A stretch of 30,547 nt of DNA from Lentzea aerocolonigenes. Lineage in GTDB: Bacteria > Actinomycetota > Actinomycetes > Mycobacteriales > Pseudonocardiaceae. The notes beneath the pieces are model-generated. The model made no database searches, was not told the origin of the DNA, and saw only the letters and a list, made by a program, of their open reading frames with translations. Location of the stretch: NCBI RefSeq assembly GCF_000955955.1, contig NZ_JYJG01000332.1:1-30547 (forward strand), written 5' to 3'. The stretch's first letter is position 1; every line of letters begins with the position of its first letter. Shown in pieces: positions 15,533 through 22,852 of this stretch. A program made the position numbers and the translations under genes.

Positions 15533-16411
15533 TTACTCAGCCCCGGCCCGGCGCCCGGCCCACGCGGTCCGGTCGGCGTAGGAGAAGAAGAGATCCGCGG
15601 CATCGGGGATCAGGTAGCCGGTTTTCCAGGGTTTCCGCTTGCCCGTGAAGTGACGGACGCGAGGACCGCGCAGGGCGGCTTCGCTGATCGCCGGAATCTC
15701 GCTCGCCGCGGGATGCGGGGCCCCGAACCGGATGTCGGTCATGTTCCAGGACTCGTCGACCGCCAGGAACTCGCCGTTGACGACGGCGTTCAGGGCTTCC
15801 TGGTCGAGCAGGCCGATGCACGCGGCGTGTTCCTCGACGTACGCGAGCGCCTTCGCGGCGATCTGATCTCGCCGCCACACAGCCAGGTTGATGACCAGCA
15901 TGCCGGCGTTGAAGTACGGGGCGCCGGGATCGAGACCGGCCTCCTCCCAGCACTGCACGCCTCTGGGACTGCCGATCGACGGGTTGAACGGATCGATCAC
16001 CGCGCCGAGCGGCAACCCGTGCAGGTCCAGGTCCCACAGGTCGTCGAAGGGCGACAGGGTGATCGTGTCCACGTCCAGGTAGATGACCTTGTCCCAGTCC
16101 GGCAGCAACTGCGGCAGCAACAGGCGGGCATAGGTCGCCGAAGTCGGATGGCTCAGGAACGGGGACGAGGTCGGCCAGGCCGACAGGCTGCTCACGTCGA
16201 CGTCCAGGAAGCGGACGAGGCCGGACGCTCCGGCGTCCCACGACGCCGACAGCCTGCGCTTGGACTCGGCGGAGATCCCGCACGACAGGACGACGACCTC
16301 CAGCGGCCTTTCCCGGTTCGCGTTGTCGACGATCGACCTGACCGATGCCGCCAGCGGGAACGCGTAGTCGTCGTCGGCGGCCAGGACGATCCGAATCGGT
16401 TCTTCGGCCAC
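15533..16411 (-). CDS. GT8-family retaining glycosyltransferase (GT8-B)
   Basis: 292 residues, the first gene of the 11-gene operon. GTG at 16411 is chosen (GAAGGG 7 nt upstream; product opens AEEPIRIVLAADDDYAFPL, the GT8 start); a TTG 30 nt further upstream is possible. GT8 motifs: DxD in YLDVDTITL (D113, D115), PYFNAGMLVINL (165-176), LDQEALN (202-208) and HFTGKRKPW (254-262). It is a paralogue of GT8-A in the same operon with the same motif spacing but a different middle region (ATYARLLLPQLLPDWDKVI), closer to LPS galactosyl/glucosyltransferases. It probably uses a UDP-hexose. Its promoter must lie in the 228-nt divergent region with the regulator gene, where the direct repeats are found. 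Confidence 0.88.
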   Translation of the reverse strand: MAEEPIRIVLAADDDYAFPLAASVRSIVDNANRERPLEVVVLSCGISAESKRRLSASWDAGASGLVRFLDVDVSSLSAWPTSSPFLSHPTSATYARLLLPQLLPDWDKVIYLDVDTITLSPFDDLWDLDLHGLPLGAVIDPFNPSIGSPRGVQCWEEAGLDPGAPYFNAGMLVINLAVWRRDQIAAKALAYVEEHAACIGLLDQEALNAVVNGEFLAVDESWNMTDIRFGAPHPAASEIPAISEAALRGPRVRHFTGKRKPWKTGYLIPDAADLFFSYADRTAWAGRRAGAE

Positions 16412-16475
16412 GAAACACCCTTCGGTCTGGAAATCCGGCAACTCAAAGCGATGTGCTCAGGCTGCCCAGGGCCTG

Positions 16476-16493
16476 TATCCGTCCGATATCCGT
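16476..16493. promoter_or_regulatory. Heptamer direct repeat, 11-bp period (candidate SARP site)
   Basis: TATCCGT occurs at 16476-16482 and again at 16487-16493 with a 4-bp spacer, so the two copies are one helical turn apart. An inverted copy of six bases (CGGATA) lies at 16507-16512. SARP activators are known to bind heptameric direct repeats spaced this way near target promoters. The site sits 65-82 nt upstream of the GT8-B start, between that operon and the SARP gene. The repeat is seen; its use by this SARP is inference. Confidence 0.55.
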
Positions 16494-16542
16494 GCGCGGA
16501 GAGCGGCGGATAGCGCGGTGAGAAGCGCCAGCGTGCGGCGCG

Positions 16543-16575
16543 GTACCGGGAAATTTCCGTGTCGTACCGGGAAAT
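16543..16575. promoter_or_regulatory. 12-bp direct repeat with 21-bp period
   Basis: GTACCGGGAAAT is repeated exactly at 16543-16554 and 16564-16575, two helical turns apart. The first copy is embedded in two small palindromes, CGGTACCG (16541-16548) and GGAAATTTCC (16549-16558). It lies about 65-97 nt upstream of the regulator's start codon. This is a likely regulator binding site for one or both divergent promoters; the protein is not known and could be the SARP itself or a global regulator. Confidence 0.5.
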
Positions 16576-16627
16576 ATCAGGCGCTGGGATTGCCCGCGTT
16601 CCCGCCACCTCGCCCCGCGGATGTGTG

Positions 16628-16642
16628 GATAATTCGGGTGTG
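16628..16642 (+). promoter_or_regulatory. Candidate leaderless promoter of the SARP gene
   Basis: A -10-like GATAAT (16628-16633) ends 6 nt before the GTG start at 16640. That is the spacing at which actinobacterial leaderless transcripts begin at the start codon. No -35 hexamer is seen 16-18 nt upstream, so the promoter may need an activator. No ribosome site precedes the GTG, which agrees. Confidence 0.45.
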
Positions 16643-19624
16643 AACGAGGTCGGCATCGATGTTCTCGGGCCTCTTGAGGTGACGGTCGGCGGCGTGCCCC
16701 GCACGCTCGGCGGACCTCGTCAGAAGCGGCTGCTGGCGTTGCTCCTGCTCCGCGCGAACACGGCGCTGACACCCGACCAGGTGATCGACGCGCTCTGGGA
16801 CGACGAACCGCCAGCGACGGCTCGCAGCCAGGTGCGCAACGCCGTCGCCAGGCTCCGGCGCGACCTCGGCGACGCCGGCGCCGCCGTGGTGACCGAGTCC
16901 GGCAACTACCGCCTGCGCGTCGACGACGACCAGGCCGACGTCCTGCGGTTCTCCCGAGCGGTGAAGTGTGCCCGCGAACTGGCTCGTGCCGGGGCGAACG
17001 ACGACGCCGTCAAAGCCGTGCGCGCGGGCCTGTCCCTGTGGCGCGGCGCCGCGTTCACCGGGCTGGACGGCCGGGTTTTCGAGGCGGCGGCGGCATCTCT
17101 GGCCGAACAACGGCTCGCTGCCCGTGAACTCCTGATCCACCTGCGCCTGGCAACCGGCGACACGGCCGGCCTGGCCGCCGAACTGACCGTGCTCACCGCC
17201 GAGCACCCGACCAGCGAGTCGTTCGTCGCGCAACTGATGACGGCGCTGTGCCGTGAGGGCAGGCAGGCGGACGCGCTGCGGGCGTACGAGCGGCTCCGCG
17301 GCCGGCTGGCCGACGAGCTCGGTGTCGACCCCGGCCCGGAGTTGCGCGAACTGCACGAACGCGTGCTGCGGGGCGACATCGCGCCTGTCACCGAAGCCTC
17401 GGCGGTGGAACCTCGATCCCTGCCGCGCGACCTCGCGGACTTCACCGGCCGCGACGACGAAGTCCGCGACCTCGTGGCGCTGGTGGAGAAGGCCTCCGAC
17501 ACCGCCGTGATCATCTCGGCGATCGACGGGATGCCCGGTATCGGGAAGACCACCCTGGCCGTGCGGCTCGGCCACCTCACCCGCAGCCGGTTCCCGCAGG
17601 GCCAGCTGTTCGTCGACCTGCACGGCCACACGCCGGGGCGGCGGCCGCTGGCACCGGACGCGGCGCTCGACGTGCTGCTGCGCGGTGTCGGCGTGCTGCC
17701 CGAACAGATCCCGGAGGACCTGGACCGCCGCGTGGACCTGTGGCGCTCGACGATGGCGGACCGGCGGATGCTCGTCGTCCTGGACAACGCGGCCGACACC
17801 GCACAGGTGCGGCCCCTGCTCCCGGCCTCACCCCGCGTGCGGGTGCTCGTGACGAGCAGGCGCCGGCTCACCATGCTGGAGGGTGCGTCGTCGTTCTCGA
17901 TCGACGTGATGCCGCCGGCCGACGCCGCCCGGCTGTTCTGCCGGGTCGCGGCCGTACAGCCTGCCGACGGGCCGGTCGCCGACGTGGTGGCGTTGTGCGG
18001 CCACCTGCCGCTCGCCATCAGGATCGCCGCGTCGCGGTTGCGCAGCAGGCCGCGGTGGACGGTCTCGCACCTCGCGGACCTCCTGCGCGACGAAAGCCGC
18101 AGGCTGGCCGAGCTGGCAGCGGAGGACCGCAGCGTCCGTTCGGCGTTCGCCGTGTCCTACGACAACCTCTCCGCCTCGACGCGGCGGTCGTTCCGGCTCC
18201 TCGGCCTGCTGCCCGGAGGCGACTTCGGTGCGCACGCCGCTGCCACCGTGATGGCCGTGGCGCTGCCAGACGCCCGCCGGACACTCGAAGAGCTGGTCGA
18301 CATCAACCTGCTCGTCAACCGTGCTCCCGGCCGCTACCTGTTCCACGACCTGCTGCGCCAGTTCGCCCGCTCGCTCTGCACCGCGGACGAGTCCGCCGAC
18401 GCGATCGGCCGCGTCGTGGAGTACTACCTCGACCTCGGCCACACCGCCGAACAGATCGCGCACCCGGTGGGGAACGGGGAGAGGAGCCGGGGCCCGCACG
18501 CGCTGCCGGACCTGCGCACGGCACACGAGGTGCGCTCGGTGATCGACACCGAGCACCGCGCCATCGCCGAGCTGATCGACGTGGCCGCCGAGCACGGGCT
18601 GCCGGAACAGGCGGCCGAGCTGGCGTCGTTGTACGGGCCGGTCCTGCAGCGCCAGGGCTATCTCGACGAGGCGCTGGCCGCCTACGAGTCCGGCCTCGCG
18701 GTCGGGGTGTCCAGCGAGGTCAAAGCGTCGCTGTACCGGAGCCTCGGGAAGTCCCTGATCACCGCTCGCCGCTGTGACGCCGCGCTGCCGGCGCTGCACA
18801 CGGGACTCGCGCTCGAACAGGAACTGGGCAACGTCCGCGGCGCCGGTCGCGCGCACATCAACCTCGGGATCGCGCACTACCGCCTGGGCCGCTTCCCCGA
18901 CGCGCGCACCAGCTTCCGCCAGGCGCTCACGCTGCTCGGCGAGACCGGCACGCAGTACGACAAGGCCGCGTCGCTGATCAACCTCGCGGCCACGCACATC
19001 GCTCTCGGCGACCACGCCGACGCCATCGCCGCCGCGACCACGGTGCTGGCACAAGCCGCCGACCTGGACAACCCGCACATCCACGCGGTCGCCCTCTACA
19101 ACCTGGGCCACGCCCAGCTCCACCGCGGCGACATCGACACCGCGCTGACGAACCTCGAACGCTCGCAAACGATCAGCCGCGAGATCGGCGGGACCGAGAT
19201 CGAGGGCCGCAACCTTTACACCATCGCGGAAAGCCACCGTCGGCGACGCGACTTCACCGCCGCCCTCGACGGAGCCCGCGAGGCGCTCATCCTCGCCCGT
19301 CGCATCGGCAACCGCGACATCCAGAGCCACGCGATGGTGATCCTCGGCAGAACACACCTCGACCTCGACGCCCCGGCCCGTGCCGCGGAGTGCTTCCACG
19401 AGTCGCTGAGACTCACCGCCAACGACGGTGACAACTACACCGAAGCCATGGCTCACGACGGCCTCGCCCGCATCGCTCACGACGAGAGGGACCTGGCCCG
19501 CGCGAAACACCACTGGCAAGCCGCGCTGAGCCGCGCCGACGCCGGTGCCCTCCCCCAGCGCGAGCAGTATCGGCGCAATTTGGCCGGCCTCGGTGCCACG
19601 GCCGGCCGGCTGACGAAATCCTGA
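16640..19624 (+). CDS. AfsR-like SARP transcriptional regulator (SARP-NB-ARC-TPR)
   Basis: 994 residues from GTG 16640. An OmpR-type winged helix (about 5-95, DVLGPLEVTVGG...PRQKRLLALLLLRAN...RSQVRNAVARLRRDL) is followed by a bacterial transcriptional activator domain (about 100-245, ending GVDPGPELRELHERVL). Next is an NB-ARC ATPase with Walker A GMPGIGKT (297-304) and a Walker B-like MLVVLDN, then a winged-helix-like segment and C-terminal TPR repeats (about 690-985). This is the full AfsR architecture and size. Such proteins activate biosynthetic clusters from heptamer repeats, with the NB-ARC/TPR half as a nucleotide-dependent switch. It is divergent from the 11-gene operon and shares its control region, so it is probably the pathway-specific activator. 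Confidence 0.92.
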   Translation: MNEVGIDVLGPLEVTVGGVPRTLGGPRQKRLLALLLLRANTALTPDQVIDALWDDEPPATARSQVRNAVARLRRDLGDAGAAVVTESGNYRLRVDDDQADVLRFSRAVKCARELARAGANDDAVKAVRAGLSLWRGAAFTGLDGRVFEAAAASLAEQRLAARELLIHLRLATGDTAGLAAELTVLTAEHPTSESFVAQLMTALCREGRQADALRAYERLRGRLADELGVDPGPELRELHERVLRGDIAPVTEASAVEPRSLPRDLADFTGRDDEVRDLVALVEKASDTAVIISAIDGMPGIGKTTLAVRLGHLTRSRFPQGQLFVDLHGHTPGRRPLAPDAALDVLLRGVGVLPEQIPEDLDRRVDLWRSTMADRRMLVVLDNAADTAQVRPLLPASPRVRVLVTSRRRLTMLEGASSFSIDVMPPADAARLFCRVAAVQPADGPVADVVALCGHLPLAIRIAASRLRSRPRWTVSHLADLLRDESRRLAELAAEDRSVRSAFAVSYDNLSASTRRSFRLLGLLPGGDFGAHAAATVMAVALPDARRTLEELVDINLLVNRAPGRYLFHDLLRQFARSLCTADESADAIGRVVEYYLDLGHTAEQIAHPVGNGERSRGPHALPDLRTAHEVRSVIDTEHRAIAELIDVAAEHGLPEQAAELASLYGPVLQRQGYLDEALAAYESGLAVGVSSEVKASLYRSLGKSLITARRCDAALPALHTGLALEQELGNVRGAGRAHINLGIAHYRLGRFPDARTSFRQALTLLGETGTQYDKAASLINLAATHIALGDHADAIAAATTVLAQAADLDNPHIHAVALYNLGHAQLHRGDIDTALTNLERSQTISREIGGTEIEGRNLYTIAESHRRRRDFTAALDGAREALILARRIGNRDIQSHAMVILGRTHLDLDAPARAAECFHESLRLTANDGDNYTEAMAHDGLARIAHDERDLARAKHHWQAALSRADAGALPQREQYRRNLAGLGATAGRLTKS

Positions 19625-19714
19625 GCCCCGACCACCTCGACCCGCAGCTGCCCGGGACGGCCGCCCCACCACGGAAGTCCGCATGCGCGTTCTGGCAGGC
19701 CGATCCAATCTCGC

Positions 19715-19751
19715 TTGACGGAGTGAGCACTCACTCCGCACTATGGACGCA
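19715..19751 (+). promoter_or_regulatory. TetR-gene promoter with operator in its spacer, leaderless
   Basis: TTGACG (19715-19720) is a near-consensus -35. CACTAT (19739-19744) is a plausible -10 at 18-bp spacing. Its last base is 6 nt before the ATG at 19751, so the transcript should begin at or beside the start codon. The spacer is filled by an inverted repeat with 8-bp arms and a 2-bp centre, GGAGTGAG-CA-CTCACTCC (19720-19737). That is the usual form and place of a TetR repressor operator, and points to autorepression of the tetR-ABC operon. Confidence 0.7.
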
Positions 19752-20380
19752 TGACACCAGCATCCGAAACCCGGCGAAGAGCGCCGAGCATGAGCGCGGA
19801 GGACCGGCGCGCCATGATCGTGCACGCCGTGCTGCCGCTCCTGATCGAGCACGGCGCGAACGTGACGAGCAGCCAGATCGCCCGCGCCGCCGGCATCGGC
19901 GAGGGCACCATCTTCCGCGCGTTCAAGGACAAGGACGAGCTGTTCGACGCCTGCACGGCCGAGGCGTTGCGGCCCGATCACGTGCTCGACGCGATCGCCG
20001 AGATCCCCGTCGACCAGCCCTTGGCGGACCGGCTCGTCGAAGCCGCAGAAGCGCTCGGCGCGCACCTCGAGCGGATGGGCGCGCTGATGGGCGCGCTGCA
20101 CGCGTCCGGCCGCGTCCGGAACCGAGACCCCGAACAGCGCCTCAAGGATCAGAAGAGCAGCTGGAAGGGCGGGCGCCGCGAGTCGATGGCCGCCATCCGC
20201 GGGGCGATGGTCGAGCTGTTCACGCCCGAGAAGGACCGGCTGCGGCTGCCGCCGGAGCAGCTCGCCGCCCTCTTCCTGACCTTGTTGTTCGGCGGCCGGC
20301 GGTTGGCCTCCGACGTCGACCCGCCCACCACGCGCCAGGTGGTCGACTTCTTCCTGCACGGCGCCGTGGAGGCTGAATGA
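19751..20380 (+). CDS. TetR-family transcriptional regulator
   Basis: 209 residues. The N-terminal helix-turn-helix is clear at about 38-66 (TSSQIARAAGIGEGTIFRAFKDKDELFDAC), preceded by the helix-1 region DRRAMIVHAVLPLLIEHG. The C-terminal ligand/dimer domain (70-209) is helical and unassigned. The stop overlaps the ATG of the ABC exporter (ATGA), so both are co-transcribed. An 18-bp palindrome sits in the promoter spacer just upstream, which makes a self-regulating repressor that releases on binding the exporter's substrate the likely arrangement. An M at codon 14 is an alternative start, but the leaderless promoter supports the first ATG. Confidence 0.9.
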   Translation: MTPASETRRRAPSMSAEDRRAMIVHAVLPLLIEHGANVTSSQIARAAGIGEGTIFRAFKDKDELFDACTAEALRPDHVLDAIAEIPVDQPLADRLVEAAEALGAHLERMGALMGALHASGRVRNRDPEQRLKDQKSSWKGGRRESMAAIRGAMVELFTPEKDRLRLPPEQLAALFLTLLFGGRRLASDVDPPTTRQVVDFFLHGAVEAE

Positions 20381-22347
20381 TGCCGGGCGGTGGGGGCGGC
20401 ATGGAGTTCATGCTGAACCGGCGCGGGCGGCGGCGGCGCGCCACGACGGTGCCGGAGAGCGGGCTCACCGGTCCGGTCGACATTCCCGAACCGAAGCCCG
20501 ACGACGAACCGAAGGATCTGCGCTCGCGGCTGAAGCGCGCGAGGACGTCCGTTGCGGGCACCGTCCGCGGCCTGCCGAAGGTCGCGAAGCTGACGTGGCA
20601 GGCCAGTCCTGTCCTGACCGTGCTGCTGGCGCTGATCACGCTGTTCTCCGGCCTCCTGCCGACCGTGACCGCGTACATCGCGAAGCTGCTGCTCGACTCC
20701 GTCGTCGCGGCGATCCAGCACACCGGCACCACCGGTGACATCGTGAGAGTCGCGTTGCTCCAGTTCGGCGTGCTCGCCGCGTCCGCGGTCAGCAGCGCGC
20801 TGACGTCGATCGCGCAGTCGCTGCTGCAGGAACGCATGACGCTGACCATCCGCCACCGGGTGATGAGCCACGCCAGCGAACTGCACCTCGCGTACTTCGA
20901 GGGCTCGACGTCGTACGACATGCTGCGTCAGGCCGCGCAGGAGGCACCGACCCGGCCGCTGTCGATGATGAACTCCGCGCTGGGGCTGGTGCGGACGCTG
21001 ATCACGTTCGGCAGCATGGTCGCGTTGCTCGTCTCGATCAGCCCGCTGCTGGCCCTGGTCGCGCTGCTGGCGCCGATCCCGGCGTTCATCTCGCAGTCGA
21101 AGTACGGCTCGCGCGCCTTCTGGCTGACCTTCATGATGTCGCCGATCAAGCGGCGGATGGACTACCTGTCCTCGTTGGTCACGACGGACACCTACGCCAA
21201 GGAGACGAAGCTGTTCGGGCTCGGCCCGTACTTCGTCGACCGGTTCCTCCGGCTCGGCACCGTCTCCTACGAGCGGCAGCGGAAGCTGACGGTCAACCGC
21301 AACATCAGCTCCACGTCCTGGGGGCTGCTGAGCACGCTCGCGGGTTCGGCGATCATGTTGTACATCGCGCTGGAAGCGGTCGGCGGCCGGCTCACCCTGG
21401 GAGACCTGGCGCTGTACACGGCCGCGGCGACGTCCGTGCAGGCGTCGGTGTCCGGTCTGTTCACGGCGTTTTCGGGGATGTACGAGAACAATCTGTACCT
21501 CGACACGCTGTACAAGTTCCTGGGTACGAAGCCGGAGATCGCGGCGCCGGCGGCACCGCGGCCGATGCCGTCCACAGTGGAGGGTCACATCGAGTTCGAC
21601 TCGGTGACCTTCAGCTACCCCGGCGCCGAGGAGCCCGCGCTCGACCACGTCAGCTTCGAGATCCGCCCCGGCGAGACGGTGGCCGTGGTGGGCCGCAACG
21701 GTGCGGGCAAGTCGACGTTGTTCAAGCTGCTCTGCCGGCTCTACGACCCGACCGGGGGCCGCATCCTGCTCGACGGCGTGGACATCCGCGAGTACGACCC
21801 CGTCGACCTGCGCACCCGGATCAGCGCCATGTTCCAGGACTACGTGACGTACCAGGGCACGGCCGCGGAGAACATCGGCCTCGGCGACCTGACGCGACTC
21901 GAGGACAGGCCGCACATCGAGGACTCGGCCCGCCGCGCCGGCGCGGACGAGCGCATCGAGCGGCTGCCCCAGGGCTACGACAGCCCGCTCGGCCGCTGGT
22001 TCGACCAGGGCGTGAGCCTGTCCGGCGGCGAGTGGCAGAAGATCGCGCTGGCCAGGGCGTTCCAGCGGGAGGCGCCGCTGCTGGTGCTCGACGAGCCGAC
22101 ATCCGCGCTGGACGCACAGGCCGAGCATGACCTGTTCTCGCGGCTGCGCGAACTGTCGGAGGGGCGCACGACGCTCTACATCTCGCACCGGTTCTCGACG
22201 GTGCGGCAGGCGGAGCGGATCCTGTTGCTGGAGCACGGGAAGGTCGCCGAGTACGGGACGCACGAGGAGCTGATGGCGGCGAAGGCCGGGTATGCCGAGC
22301 TGTTCACGTTGCAGGCGCAGGCATACCTGGACGAGGTGCCCAGCTGA
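20377..22347 (+). CDS. ABC exporter (TMD-NBD fusion) controlled by TetR
   Basis: 656 residues, starting in an ATGA overlap with tetR. A 65-residue N-terminal extension rich in Gly, Arg and acidic residues precedes the membrane domain (about 75-385), which carries the AKETKLFGLG coupling segment at 274-283. The nucleotide-binding domain has Walker A GRNGAGKS (439-446), Q-loop MFQDY (485-489), signature LSGGE (548-552, Glu in place of Gln), Walker B LLVLDEP (568-574) and ISHR with the switch His (604). It is related to the half-transporters at 3353-7011 and is presumably a homodimer, as no partner adjoins. A drug or metabolite efflux role inducible through TetR is likely; the substrate is unknown. 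Confidence 0.9.
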   Translation: MMPGGGGGMEFMLNRRGRRRRATTVPESGLTGPVDIPEPKPDDEPKDLRSRLKRARTSVAGTVRGLPKVAKLTWQASPVLTVLLALITLFSGLLPTVTAYIAKLLLDSVVAAIQHTGTTGDIVRVALLQFGVLAASAVSSALTSIAQSLLQERMTLTIRHRVMSHASELHLAYFEGSTSYDMLRQAAQEAPTRPLSMMNSALGLVRTLITFGSMVALLVSISPLLALVALLAPIPAFISQSKYGSRAFWLTFMMSPIKRRMDYLSSLVTTDTYAKETKLFGLGPYFVDRFLRLGTVSYERQRKLTVNRNISSTSWGLLSTLAGSAIMLYIALEAVGGRLTLGDLALYTAAATSVQASVSGLFTAFSGMYENNLYLDTLYKFLGTKPEIAAPAAPRPMPSTVEGHIEFDSVTFSYPGAEEPALDHVSFEIRPGETVAVVGRNGAGKSTLFKLLCRLYDPTGGRILLDGVDIREYDPVDLRTRISAMFQDYVTYQGTAAENIGLGDLTRLEDRPHIEDSARRAGADERIERLPQGYDSPLGRWFDQGVSLSGGEWQKIALARAFQREAPLLVLDEPTSALDAQAEHDLFSRLRELSEGRTTLYISHRFSTVRQAERILLLEHGKVAEYGTHEELMAAKAGYAELFTLQAQAYLDEVPS

Positions 22348-22375
22348 GTTTCTCTCGATCTGGAACCAGCCGGGA

Positions 22376-22402
22376 TGTCGACGTGGCGCGCTCGGTTCCG
22401 AC
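22376..22402 (+). promoter_or_regulatory. Candidate ECF42-type promoter of the DGPF-sigma operon
   Basis: TGTCGA (22376-22381) is followed 17 bp later by CGAC (22399-22402). From memory, published ECF42 promoters have TGTCGA at -35 and CGAC or CGTC at -10, so this matches and would make the operon autoregulated. It lies 60 nt before the DGPF gene and implies a 5' leader of roughly 50 nt. A CGTC at 22402-22405 is a second possible -10 with a 20-bp spacer. Confidence 0.6.
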
Positions 22403-22462
22403 GTCTCGGGTGAGGATGGGTCAGCGGGGCCCGATCCACGACGGCGTTCGAAGGAGCCGAGG

Positions 22463-22852
22463 GTGAAGTACGTGATCATGATCCACTCCAACCCCCAGCC
22501 GTGGGGGCATCCGACCTCCAACTACCTGCCCGACTACCAGGACATGCCGCCCGAGCAGCGGGAGCGGCTCAACTCCGAGTTCGAGAAGATGCTCGGCGAG
22601 CTGCACGAGAACGGGGAGCTGCTCACCGGCGAGGCGCTGGGGGCGCCCGAGTCCTCGCGGCTCTACCGGTGGGGCGACGGGAAACCGCTGGTCACCGACG
22701 GGCCCTACTCGGAGGCCAAGGAGCACCTGGCCGGGTTCTTCCTGATCGACGTGGACGACCACGCCCGTGCCGAGGAGATCGCCGCGCGCTTCGCCGGTCC
22801 GGGTGAGACGGTCGAGCTGCGGCCCACCATGTGGGCCGGCGGGCCCGCCTAG
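22463..22852 (+). CDS. YCII-related (DGPF-type) protein
   Basis: 129 residues. The GTG at 22463 is fixed by AAGGAG at 22451-22456. It begins KYVIMIHSN and carries the YCII/DGPF fold with VTDGPYSEAKEHLAGFFLIDVDD (77-99); the family's DGPF motif is DGPY here. DGPF proteins are consistently encoded next to ECF42 sigma factors, and their biochemical role is unsettled; a ferredoxin-like fold with a conserved His/Asp pair is known for YCII relatives. The stop TAG shares its G with the GTG of the sigma gene (TAGTG), so translation is coupled. Confidence 0.88.
   Translation: MKYVIMIHSNPQPWGHPTSNYLPDYQDMPPEQRERLNSEFEKMLGELHENGELLTGEALGAPESSRLYRWGDGKPLVTDGPYSEAKEHLAGFFLIDVDDHARAEEIAARFAGPGETVELRPTMWAGGPA

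Noticed and set aside
17828..20359. Long minus-strand open frame across the SARP and TetR genes
   Set aside because: It crosses a clear intergenic promoter and two intact genes on the plus strand, with no protein-like features of its own.
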